From positions 1-26,709 of the forward strand of contig JACDBE010000285.1 in NCBI GenBank assembly GCA_013695075.1: DNA of 26,709 bases, read 5' to 3'. The position numbers and the translations under genes are program-made. This document shows positions 15,826 to 23,083 of this stretch, piece by piece. Positions within the stretch are counted from its first letter, which is position 1; the number at the start of each line of letters is the position of its first letter. The notes under the pieces were generated by a model. The model was not told where the DNA came from and did not search any database. It was given only the letters and a program-made list of their open reading frames with translations. The stretch is from Acidimicrobiia bacterium. GTDB taxonomy: Bacteria > Actinomycetota > Acidimicrobiia > Spongiisociales > UBA5794.

Positions 15826-16851
15826 TTGCGAACCACCATCAGGCAGGTGAGCGATCGAGCCGGAGTCTCGGTCGGCACTGTCTCCAACGTCCTGAACGCT
15901 CCTAATCTAGTTTCCCCCGGGACGCGCAGCAGAGTCCTTGATGCGATCTCAGAACTTGAGTACTGGCCAAACAGGTCGGCTCGAAGCCTGCAGGCTCAGC
16001 GCACCCACCTCATCGGCTACCGGCTCCCCGACCCAGGAGTTAGCTCCGCTCTCGACGTATTTCTCCACTCCCTGGTAGCGGGGGCATCGGAGCACGGCCT
16101 CGAGATAGTCCTGTTCTCCGGCTGTAAGGGACACAGCGATCTCGATGCCTATCGCGCGTCAATTCGCAGCGGCGATGTCGATGGTTTCGTGCTGTCCGAA
16201 ACGAACTATACAGACCCTCGGATCGCCCTGTTGATAGAGTCAAGTTTTCCCTTCGTAGCCTTCGGTCGGGCAGTCGCATCGCAACCCTTCTCATGGGTCG
16301 ACGTCGATGGCGCTGCCGGAATTGTGGCGATAGTTGACCATCTCGCCGGACTAGGTCATCAACGGATAGCGATCGTTGCCTGGCCTCCTGGATCTGAGTC
16401 CGGAGATCCACGAGTCGCCGGCTACCTCGCCGCGATGGTAAGAGCCGGACTCGCAATCGAACCCGAGCTCATCGTCCGGGCAGATGGAGGGTTTGAATCA
16501 GGGCGTAAGACGGGTTGGGACTTGTTGAGCCGGCGTCGACGACCGACCGCGATCGTGACGGTCCAGGATGATCTTGCCCTTGGCGTAATCGCCGCGGCCG
16601 CGGACCATGGAATGAGAGTCGGACGAGACCTCGCCGTTACGGGATTCGATGACTCGCCGGCAGCCGCCATGTCCACTCCCGGGCTGACGAGTGTCCGCCA
16701 GCCGATGGAACTGGTGGCTGCGAGGATGATCGAACTCTTGGTCTCACAGTTGCAAGATCCCGAAGTCCAAAGGAGCGGGAGCCTGCTGGCGCCGGATGTC
16801 GTTATACGGGCCAGCACGCTGAGTCCCGGGGTGTGGGGTGAGGTCAGATGA
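15826..16851 (+). CDS. LacI-family transcriptional regulator
   Basis: A 341-aa sugar-responsive repressor. Residues 1-50 are the LacI helix-turn-helix and hinge (RQVSDRAGVSVGTVSNVLNA, SPGTRSRVLDAISEL, YWPNRSARSLQ). Residues about 60-330 are the periplasmic-binding-protein-like effector domain (FSWVDVDGAAGIVAIVDHL, GHQRIAIVA, TAIVTVQDDLALGVIAAA, VTGFDDSPAAAMSTPGLTSV, RQPMELVAARMIELL). TTG at 15826 is preceded by AGAGGTGAG and gives the correct N-terminus. The stop overlaps the next ORF by four bases (ATGA). It heads the sugar-transport cluster and a palindromic operator precedes it, so the effector should be the imported sugar or a derivative. Codon use is less GC-rich than in flanking genes. 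Confidence 0.92.
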   Translation: MRTTIRQVSDRAGVSVGTVSNVLNAPNLVSPGTRSRVLDAISELEYWPNRSARSLQAQRTHLIGYRLPDPGVSSALDVFLHSLVAGASEHGLEIVLFSGCKGHSDLDAYRASIRSGDVDGFVLSETNYTDPRIALLIESSFPFVAFGRAVASQPFSWVDVDGAAGIVAIVDHLAGLGHQRIAIVAWPPGSESGDPRVAGYLAAMVRAGLAIEPELIVRADGGFESGRKTGWDLLSRRRRPTAIVTVQDDLALGVIAAAADHGMRVGRDLAVTGFDDSPAAAMSTPGLTSVRQPMELVAARMIELLVSQLQDPEVQRSGSLLAPDVVIRASTLSPGVWGEVR

Positions 16852-17195
16852 CTAGTTGCTTCTTGATTGAGGATCTGCCCATCTCTTCGCTGGCTCCCAC
16901 CCACGATTCGGATTCTAGCCTCGGCAATGGGTACGTATCAGCTCCCGGCAGCTTTGAGGAGTCACCGCCCGATGAGATCCGGGGCAGCTTCATCCAGCGG
17001 CTACTTGATACGATGGTCGGTTTCGGCTCGTCCACCTTGTGGAGGATTAGCCGGCCACGAAACCGCGGCTTCCCTATCATTGGAGGTCGCTCGGCTTTTC
17101 GTCGTTTTCACCGCGGACTGCGACACGAACGGGAGCTCGGCCAGGCGGATGCGTCCGCCCGTGCTCGATCAACCAGAACGAAGGAGGACGGATAA
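16848..17195 (+). pseudogene. GH65 phosphorylase-like N-terminal remnant (115-aa ORF)
   Basis: Residues 20-50 (SDSSLGNGYVSAPGSFEES, then RGSFIQ) resemble the N-terminal ESLFxLGNGYxGxRGxFEE...RGTYI block of GH65 disaccharide phosphorylases such as kojibiose or trehalose phosphorylase. GH65 enzymes have about 750-800 residues; here the similarity stops near residue 55 and the rest is unrelated and basic. The frame nevertheless stays open, starting in an ATGA overlap with the LacI gene and ending in a TAATG overlap with the binding-protein gene. It is best read as the scar of a large in-operon deletion that may still be translated as a short protein. The family match comes from one short block only. 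Confidence 0.5.
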
Positions 17196-18511
17196 TGCAA
17201 CGAACCCGATGGCTTATGCTGCTTGCGGCGATGGGCCTCATAGCCGTCGCATGTGGCGGCGGGAGCTCGTCCACAACCGTAGACGGAGGAGTGGTCTCTA
17301 CCACCGGAGCAGGAGGAACATCGGCAGGTGGATGTTTCGGTCTCACCCCGGAGGAGGGCGCGACCATTGTCTTCTCCGGTTGGGGTGACGAGACCGAGCA
17401 GCAGGTATACCGCGACTCAATTGCACGCTTCAACGAAGCGTGCCCCGATGTCACGGTGGACTATCAACCGGTTCCGGCTGACTTTCAGACCCAGATGAAG
17501 GCCGCTTTTGCCGGTGGCGAGGGTCCGGATATCATCTATGTGGATGATCAGTTGATGACGGCGCTTGGACTCACCGGGCAGCTGTTGCCGCTGGACGATT
17601 ACATGGCCCAGGCAGGGGTCACCCGCGAAGAGTTCATTCCCTCGCTGTTGACCATCTTCACTGTGGACGATCAAACCTATGCGCTTCCGAAGGATTGGGG
17701 GACGCTGGGCCTGATCTACCTGCCTGAAGTGATCGAGGCCGCAGGCATAGAGGCGCCGACTGGCGACTGGACCTGGGCGGACCTTCGCACGGCGGCGCAG
17801 GCGATTGCCGACAACACGGATGTGGGCGGTTTCTGCCAGGGAGCTGACTGGGCGCGCCTGGCGCCTTGGGCCTTCAGCCATGGCGGTTCTTTTACCAATG
17901 CCGCCGCCACGGAGGCAACCCTGACTGACGGGGGGGTTATTCAAGCCGCGACCATCGTCGCTGACATGAAAGAAGAAGGCTCGTTGGTGACTGCCTCCGA
18001 CGTCGGCGCGACCTGGTGTGGTGAGGCCATCGGTAGGAAGCTGGTCGGAATGACGCTCGAAGGTGGCTGGATGGTCAACTTCATGAACACCGACTATCCC
18101 GACGTCGAATGGAGCGCGGTGTCCATTCCGGCAGGCCCAGAGGGTAAGGCTGATGTCATCTTCACCAACGGCATCGGCGTCAATGCGGCAACGGAGTTCC
18201 CTAACGCTGCCGCTGCGTTTACCCTCTTCGTGACCGGACGAGAGAATCAGGCCGCTATCACGGAGACCGGCTTCGCCTACCCCACACGCGAGGATCAGCT
18301 CAACCTGATCACGAACGAGAACGATCAGGCGATCTCCGAAGGTGGAACCTACGACCTTTCCCTTGTTTCTTACTGGGGACCCAACACGGGTCGCGTCAAT
18401 GACGCCGTGAGCAAGGCGCTAGAGCGCATCTTCCTCGGCGAACAGGATGTCGAGGCGGCTTTCCAGCAGGCTGAGGAGGAGGCGCAACTGGCGCTCGACG
18501 AGGCGGCGTAG
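17195..18511 (+). CDS. Sugar ABC transporter substrate-binding lipoprotein (CUT1/MalE type)
   Basis: A 438-aa extracytoplasmic sugar receptor. The lipoprotein signal ends in AVAC (Cys20), followed by a Gly/Ser/Thr linker. The binding domain is of SBP family 1: TIVFSGWGDETEQQVYRDSI, FNEACPDVTVDYQPVP, FAGGEGPDIIYVDD, LLPLDDYM, YALPKDWGTLGLIYLPEV, TWADLRTAAQAIAD, VGMTLEGGWMVNFM and WSAVSIPAGPEGKADV. ATG at 17195 is preceded by AAGGAGG at ideal spacing, the strongest ribosome site in the window, which fits the need for excess receptor over permease. A hairpin follows the gene. The sugar is unknown; the GH65 remnant hints at an alpha-glucosyl disaccharide. Confidence 0.93.
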   Translation: MQRTRWLMLLAAMGLIAVACGGGSSSTTVDGGVVSTTGAGGTSAGGCFGLTPEEGATIVFSGWGDETEQQVYRDSIARFNEACPDVTVDYQPVPADFQTQMKAAFAGGEGPDIIYVDDQLMTALGLTGQLLPLDDYMAQAGVTREEFIPSLLTIFTVDDQTYALPKDWGTLGLIYLPEVIEAAGIEAPTGDWTWADLRTAAQAIADNTDVGGFCQGADWARLAPWAFSHGGSFTNAAATEATLTDGGVIQAATIVADMKEEGSLVTASDVGATWCGEAIGRKLVGMTLEGGWMVNFMNTDYPDVEWSAVSIPAGPEGKADVIFTNGIGVNAATEFPNAAAAFTLFVTGRENQAAITETGFAYPTREDQLNLITNENDQAISEGGTYDLSLVSYWGPNTGRVNDAVSKALERIFLGEQDVEAAFQQAEEEAQLALDEAA

Positions 18512-18526
18512 CCCGTAGCCCGCATT

Positions 18527-18567
18527 CCATTGCCCATAGTCCGGCCCTCCGGGCTATGGGCAAATGG
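18527..18567 (+). promoter_or_regulatory. Intercistronic hairpin between binding-protein and permease genes
   Basis: Arms 18530-18544 and 18549-18563 pair over 15 bases (one G-U) around a four-base CCCT loop, and extend three more pairs with a one-base bulge to 18527-18567. No U-tract follows, and the strong GGGAGGGAGG ribosome site for the permease comes 25 bases later. It probably stabilises the upstream message or partly terminates, raising receptor over permease levels as in malE-malF operons. Confidence 0.65.
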
Positions 18568-18604
18568 ACCCTTTATGAACGTTCCAATGTAGGGAGGGAG
18601 GCTC

Positions 18605-19630
18605 ATGGTAAGTAGGGCCACACGAACCCGTCGACGGGGCCCGAACACTCGTGTGCGAAACGAGACGATTGTCGCGTACCTGTTCCTCTCGCCCTATCTC
18701 CTAGTGACCGCGGTCTTCACGGTGGGCATCATCGCCTTTGCCCTTTATATCAGCTTTACGTCCTACAACCTGTTCGAGTCGCCGACGTGGGTCGGGCTCG
18801 ATAACTATCGACGGGCCCTCGGCGATACGGGCGGCTTCCTGCGCTCGCTCGGCAATATTGTCTTGTACGTGGTCATCGTCGTGCCACTCCAGACCGGCAT
18901 TGCCCTCATGCTGGCATCCATCCTGAACAAGCCCGTCCGCGGTCAGAAGTTTTTCCGAACCGTCTTTTATGGCCCGAGTGTAACCTCATCCGTCGTCATA
19001 GCATCGATCTTCCTCTGGCTGTACCTGAAAACCGGGATCATCAATTACCTGTTCGATCAGACGTTTAGTCTGTTCGGCGCACAGTGGACAGCCATCGAAT
19101 GGCTGAATGATCCGCGCGGCCTCTTCCAGCTTATTGCCAACGCGTTCGGAGGGGATATTGCCTCGGAGCAGTGGTACTTCCGGGGGCCGAGCGTTACCTG
19201 GCTCGCGGTCATGGCGCTGAACATTTTCACCACTGCCCCCACCTTCATGATCATCTACCTTGCCGCTCTACAAGATGTTCCCCCGCCCCTCCACGAGGCC
19301 GCTGCCATCGACGGCGCGAACCGATGGCAGCAGTTCTGGTACATCACATTACCAATGCTTCGCCCGGTAACACTCCTCATTGTCGTGCTCGGCACGATCG
19401 GTGCGTTCCAGGTATTCGACCAGGTGCAATTCTTGACAGCAGGGGGCCCGCTGAACACCACCCTGACCCCCGTTTATCTTGTCTACGGCGAGGCCCTTGG
19501 CGTCCTCGGTGGCGGGAGCGTCATCCGGATGGGACTGGCTTCAGCCATGGCCTTTCTCCTTGCCGTGATCATCTTCATCTTCACATTCATCCAGCGCCGC
19601 TACATCGAGAGCGGCACGGAGCGGTACTAG
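18605..19630 (+). CDS. Sugar ABC transporter permease (MalF/UgpA type)
   Basis: A 341-aa inner-membrane permease with a basic N-terminal tail and six or more hydrophobic helices, the first at about 22-50 (VAYLFLSPYLLVTAVFTVGI). The cytoplasmic EAA loop contacting the ATPase is at 230-253 (HEAAAIDGANRWQQFWYITL). It has the family's FTSYNLF, VGLDNYRRAL, FFRTVFYGPSVTSSVV and LTAGGPLNTT blocks. The segment 145-195 between the third and fourth core helices is longer than usual. ATG at 18605 follows GGGAGGGAGG. It pairs with the next permease; no ATP-binding gene is present, so a shared MsmX-type ATPase encoded elsewhere is likely. Confidence 0.93.
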   Translation: MVSRATRTRRRGPNTRVRNETIVAYLFLSPYLLVTAVFTVGIIAFALYISFTSYNLFESPTWVGLDNYRRALGDTGGFLRSLGNIVLYVVIVVPLQTGIALMLASILNKPVRGQKFFRTVFYGPSVTSSVVIASIFLWLYLKTGIINYLFDQTFSLFGAQWTAIEWLNDPRGLFQLIANAFGGDIASEQWYFRGPSVTWLAVMALNIFTTAPTFMIIYLAALQDVPPPLHEAAAIDGANRWQQFWYITLPMLRPVTLLIVVLGTIGAFQVFDQVQFLTAGGPLNTTLTPVYLVYGEALGVLGGGSVIRMGLASAMAFLLAVIIFIFTFIQRRYIESGTERY

Positions 19631-19658
19631 GTCTAGAAGCCGCGAGAAAGGGCAAGGA

Positions 19659-20930
19659 ATGAGCACTTCAACGGTGGCCCCCTCCGCCCCGGATGCCGTG
19701 GCCCGGCGCCGTATTCGGAAGGTGGGAGGACTGGGGTTCCGTTACGCACTGTTGATTGTGCTGGGTCTTGTGCTATTCGCACCCTTCATCCTTTCCCTCT
19801 TCGGTAGCTTCAAATCCAACGCAGAGATTGTCGCCTATCCACCAAGTCTGTTACCGCGTGGCGAGTGGCAAGTGGAGAACTGGCCGCGCTTTCTTGGGAC
19901 GGATGTGGGCGGAGAGGCGCAGCTTGATGGCGCGGTCTCCATTGGGTTGATGGCGGGCTTGTTGACAGCCTTCGTCACCCTTCTGCTCACCGGTCTCACC
20001 AATGAGTTCAGGGGACAGAGACTCTCTCGGTCGGTTGGCCTGCCCCTCACCGTCCTCCTCACACTGGCCGGTGGGGCTGCCTCGGCCGTGTACGTGAAGG
20101 TTCGTACGGACGCGAGAGTTGTGGAGTGGTTGACCGTGGGGATCGCAATTACGGTGCTTCTGCTCATCGCCGTCCTACTGCTGGCGATGTCCCAGCCCGA
20201 CTGGCGCCGCGTGCTCATGGCGCTGGGTTGGAGCCTCGTCGCGTTTGCGGTTCTAACGGTGCTGATCGAGCAGACCGCGATCCTGGCGGGTGGCGGCCGG
20301 TTCTGGCGCTGGATGTTCAACACCTCGGTACTCTCGGTGATGAAAGCCTGCTTTCAGCTTGTGTTCTGCGTGATGGCCGCGTATGCTTTCGCCCGCCTGC
20401 GCTTTCGTGGGCGCGAGGTCATCTTCGCTTTCATGCTCACCACGATGATGATACCCGGCGCAGTCACCCTCGTTCCGGCATATGTGCTTATGTCCAAATT
20501 GGATTGGATTAATCGCGCTTACAGTATCATTATTCCGGGCATCGTCACCGCGGGCAGTATTTTTCTGCTGACCCAGTTCCTGAAGTCGATTCCGCGTGAA
20601 CTGGAGGAATCGGCCTATATCGACGGCGCCTCCTACTTCCAGACGTTGAAGGATGTGATCCTGCCGTTAGCGAGACCAGCCCTACTGACGGTTTTTATCT
20701 TGCAGTTTCAGGCCATGTGGAACGACTATCTAAGTCCTCTTCTCTACCTGCAGCGGCGCGATATGTGGGTCTTGAACGTGGCCCTCAACATCTTCAAGGG
20801 ACAGTTTAGGGCCGAGTTGAACCTGCTCCTCGTGGCAGCGATGCTGAACGCTATCCCCATCCTGATTCTGTTCTTTCTTTTCAATCGCTATTACATCCAG
20901 GGCGTGGCGTATGCGGGAATCAAGGGGTAG
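19659..20930 (+). CDS. Sugar ABC transporter permease (MalG type) with extra membrane segment
   Basis: A 423-aa inner-membrane permease, about 140 residues longer than ordinary MalG-type partners. The N-terminus (FRYALLIVLGLVLFAPFI, SFKSNAEIVAYPPSLLP, WPRFLG) and the C-terminal core from residue 214 (FWRWMFNTSVLSVMKA, AYAFARLRF, MMIPGAVTLVPAYVLM) are standard. The EAA loop is at 316-340 (EESAYIDGASYFQTLKDVIL) and the ending VAYAGIKG is typical. Residues about 84-213 are an insertion with roughly four hydrophobic helices (92-112, 126-147, 157-177, 187-208), placed where the normal protein passes directly to the NTSV helix. ATG at 19659 is preceded by AAGGA. It forms the heterodimeric channel with the upstream permease. 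Confidence 0.92.
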   Translation: MSTSTVAPSAPDAVARRRIRKVGGLGFRYALLIVLGLVLFAPFILSLFGSFKSNAEIVAYPPSLLPRGEWQVENWPRFLGTDVGGEAQLDGAVSIGLMAGLLTAFVTLLLTGLTNEFRGQRLSRSVGLPLTVLLTLAGGAASAVYVKVRTDARVVEWLTVGIAITVLLLIAVLLLAMSQPDWRRVLMALGWSLVAFAVLTVLIEQTAILAGGGRFWRWMFNTSVLSVMKACFQLVFCVMAAYAFARLRFRGREVIFAFMLTTMMIPGAVTLVPAYVLMSKLDWINRAYSIIIPGIVTAGSIFLLTQFLKSIPRELEESAYIDGASYFQTLKDVILPLARPALLTVFILQFQAMWNDYLSPLLYLQRRDMWVLNVALNIFKGQFRAELNLLLVAAMLNAIPILILFFLFNRYYIQGVAYAGIKG

Positions 20931-20941
20931 CGGCATCGGAG

Positions 20942-21640
20942 ATGGGGGCCAGGGATCGGAGATTTGGGTCCTCGCCTCCAACGGCTCTAGTGAGTGACGA
21001 GGCGGCGCTCCGTCCTCTTCGGATCACGGGCGGCGTGTCAGGAGCTTTGCGTGCGGCATTGGCTGGGTGGTGGCGCGAGATTTTCGTTCTGACGGGCCTG
21101 AATCTGCTCTGGACGCTGGCGGCGTTCTCGATTGTCGCCCTGCCTCCTGCGACGGCTGCCATGTTCTACGTTGCCCGTCAGGTGCTAGCTAATGACTTCT
21201 TCACCAGCTGGCACACCTTTTGGCAGCCTTTTCGTCGTTATTGGTGGGCGGCGTGGAGATGGGGTTTTGTCTTCTTCGCTCTAGCGGGGATCGCCACCGC
21301 GAATCTGTGGATCTATCGAGATTTCGTTGGCCCGGTTTGGACAATCCTACGCTGGGTCTGGGCGACTTTCCTCATTGCATGGGTGATTCTCAATCTTTTC
21401 TTTTGGCCCTTGTGGTTCGTAGAGGAGGAGGCGCACCGCACACTCCGGGCAACATGGCGCAACGCTCTGGCTTTTGTGGCCGCGAATCCTCTTCCCGCTC
21501 TTGTGGTAACGCTCGTCGTCGTGCTTCTAGGCGCGGCGAGTTTGCTTTTTGGTGTCCCACTAGGTGTCCTGTTCATGAGCTGGACGGCGCTGCTCGCTAC
21601 GGCAACGCTGGCTGCCTATTTGCCCAGAGTCCGGGAATGA
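20942..21640 (+). CDS. YesL/DUF624-family membrane protein
   Basis: A 232-aa integral membrane protein with about five helices. The block FVLTGLNLLWTLAAFSIVALPPATAAMFYVARQ is the YesL/DUF624 N-terminal signature (N-LLW, then P-T-A). Further helices appear in WRWGFVFFALAGIATANLWI, WATFLIAWVILNLFFWPLWF and LVVTLVVVLLGAASLLFGVP. Members often accompany CUT1 sugar-transport genes but have no proven reaction. ATG at 20942 lies 11 bases after the permease stop with a poorly spaced ribosome site; GTG at 20990 is an alternative and would remove 16 poorly conserved residues. It is the last gene of the lower-GC island; nothing was seen in 21641-21778. Confidence 0.8.
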   Translation: MGARDRRFGSSPPTALVSDEAALRPLRITGGVSGALRAALAGWWREIFVLTGLNLLWTLAAFSIVALPPATAAMFYVARQVLANDFFTSWHTFWQPFRRYWWAAWRWGFVFFALAGIATANLWIYRDFVGPVWTILRWVWATFLIAWVILNLFFWPLWFVEEEAHRTLRATWRNALAFVAANPLPALVVTLVVVLLGAASLLFGVPLGVLFMSWTALLATATLAAYLPRVRE

Positions 21641-21778
21641 TTCTGTTCTTGCAGATTCCTCGAGAACTTCTCCAAGGCGGAGGCGTGCGGCGAGCTACTA
21701 CGGATCTGACCCAGGGCGTCGCCGGTGCCGACAGGTTGGGGAAATAGACAAGGGAAGGTGGCTGCGGCATCGGGGCGG

Positions 21779-22699
21779 CTAGGAACCGGGGGTGTAGACC
21801 AGCACGCCTTCGGGTGGTTTGGGGCCGATGTCGTAGGGCGCGACGACGGCCTCGGGGATCTCAGCCATGTCGGAGGCTCGCTTGAAGTCGCGCAGCGAGG
21901 TCCCGGTGGAGGCGTTGTCGATGTTGGGCGCCCCGATACCGGCGATGACGTCGTCGATGTTGACCGTGCGGAAGTCGATGCTGTAGCGGGTGAACCCGGA
22001 AGTGTTCGGTACGGTGGAGTGAAGTTGCACACCTGAGAACAGCACCACACCGCCGACGGGGACCACGAAGCGCACCTGGGGGTCGGGGTCTATCTCGTGC
22101 ACCGGTCGCGGCTGCTTGCGGGTGTCACCGGTCACCTGGGTGGCGGCCGACTTACGCCCCACGGCGTTCCACTCGTAGTAGTTGAACTCGGCGGACCCGT
22201 TCTCCACCGGATCGGTCCAGTAGCGGGGATGGAACGCCATCGAACACTCAGACTCGATGTCGTACACCGGCAGCCACCAGTTGAGTTGGGCGTGAGGGGC
22301 GGCGTACCAGGCATCGCGGTGCATGTGGTGGGCGTATCCCACCCCCGAGGTGAGGTAGGCGTCGCTGGTTACCATCCGCAGCCGGGGCACGTCCTGGTAG
22401 GTGCGCTCCAGGTCGCAGCCGAACTCGGCGAGCACCTCCCGGATCAGGCCCTTGGTGGTTTCGTTGTGGATGAACCGCGGCTTGAGCGGGGCCACGATCT
22501 CGACGTAGCGTTGCACCGGCATCTCGAACTGGGCGTACCTGGGGTCCATGCCAGGGAACGCCTCCTCGATCATGCTCCGGGCGTGATCGATCAGGGCCAG
22601 GGTGCTCGGTCGGGGGGCGAAAGTGAAGATCTGACCCTGGTACACCTTGCGACGCCGGGTCTCGTCATCCAAGTGAGCATCGACATATACGGTGTGCAT
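21779..22699 (-). CDS. PhyH-like Fe(II)/2-oxoglutarate-dependent oxygenase
   Basis: A 306-aa soluble protein with the non-haem iron facial triad: HRD at 127-129 (AHHMHRDAWYAAP) and a distal His227 (VVLFSGVQLHSTVPN). Arg238 (GFTRYSIDFR) is placed to bind 2-oxoglutarate. NWWLPVYDIESECSMAFHPRYW between them fits the double-stranded beta-helix of phytanoyl-CoA-dioxygenase-like hydroxylases. ATG at 22699 is preceded by GAGGGG. It is transcribed divergently, 123 bases from the repeat-peptide operon, so the two may share control. The substrate is unknown. It may be a second modifying enzyme for the peptide, but adjacency alone does not show this. GC-rich codon use returns here. Confidence 0.8.
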   Translation of the reverse strand: MHTVYVDAHLDDETRRRKVYQGQIFTFAPRPSTLALIDHARSMIEEAFPGMDPRYAQFEMPVQRYVEIVAPLKPRFIHNETTKGLIREVLAEFGCDLERTYQDVPRLRMVTSDAYLTSGVGYAHHMHRDAWYAAPHAQLNWWLPVYDIESECSMAFHPRYWTDPVENGSAEFNYYEWNAVGRKSAATQVTGDTRKQPRPVHEIDPDPQVRFVVPVGGVVLFSGVQLHSTVPNTSGFTRYSIDFRTVNIDDVIAGIGAPNIDNASTGTSLRDFKRASDMAEIPEAVVAPYDIGPKPPEGVLVYTPGS

Positions 22700-22822
22700 C
22701 GCTGACCCCTCTAACGACGTTTCGGGAGATTACACCGCGGAAACCCCTTGGTCGTCGGCACCGGGCCCTCGCCAGCGGCTGTGACTAGCCTGCGTAGCCA
22801 TCCCTACCCCTGGAGGTGTCAC

Positions 22823-23083
22823 GTGGCCGCAAGCGACGAAACGGTCCCAACCCTGCGCGACGAGGACATCAGCACGCTTCCTGCCGGCACTCCGAGCGAC
22901 CGTACCGGCATCCCCGACACCGACGGGGTCGACACCACCGACACCGACGGGGTCGACACCACGGATACCGACGGGGTCGACACCACCGACACGGACGGCG
23001 TCGACACCACCGACACGGACGGTGTCGACACCACCGACACGGACGGCGTCGACACCACCGACAGCGACACCCGGGACCACTGA
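22823..23083 (+). CDS. Tandem-repeat peptide (six DTDGVDTT units), putative modified-peptide precursor
   Basis: An 86-aa acidic peptide: leader residues 1-31 (begins MAASDETVPTLRDEDISTLP), six exact copies of DTDGVDTT (32-79) and the tail DSDTRDH. GTG at 22823 has GGAGG six bases upstream, an excellent site. There is no signal peptide, Cys or aromatic residue. The six DNA units differ only at third codon positions of this frame, evidence that this frame is the selected one. The stop overlaps the JmjC-hydroxylase gene, and a Suc_Fer gene follows in the same operon. Leader plus repeats beside oxygenases suggests a RiPP-like precursor or hydroxylation target. The DxDGxDxxD pattern also recalls Ca2+-binding thrombospondin-3/EF-hand-like loops, so a metal-binding acidic repeat is an alternative. 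I do not recognise it as a named family. Confidence 0.75.
   Translation: MAASDETVPTLRDEDISTLPAGTPSDRTGIPDTDGVDTTDTDGVDTTDTDGVDTTDTDGVDTTDTDGVDTTDTDGVDTTDSDTRDH
22916..23059 (+). repeat. Six tandem 24-bp units inside the peptide gene
   Basis: Units begin at 22916, 22940, 22964, 22988, 23012 and 23036, with no spacers. They vary only at unit positions 3, 6, 12 and 24. The last three units share ACG at the second codon and GGC/GGT at the fourth, against ACC and GGG in the first three, which suggests duplication of a block of units. Confidence 0.95.

Noticed and set aside
22916..23059. CRISPR-like array
   Set aside because: The 24-bp units are contiguous with no spacers and lie in a coding frame.
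22819..23070. Minus-strand ORF with VVSTPSVS repeats opposite the peptide gene
   Set aside because: It is a shadow of the 24-bp repeats, with no ribosome site and no partner gene.
22816..23079. Upstream extension of the JmjC gene from GTG 22816, reading the repeats as an Arg/His-rich domain
   Set aside because: That GTG lies within the GGAGG ribosome site that serves the peptide start at 22823. The repeat-unit differences are synonymous only in the peptide frame.
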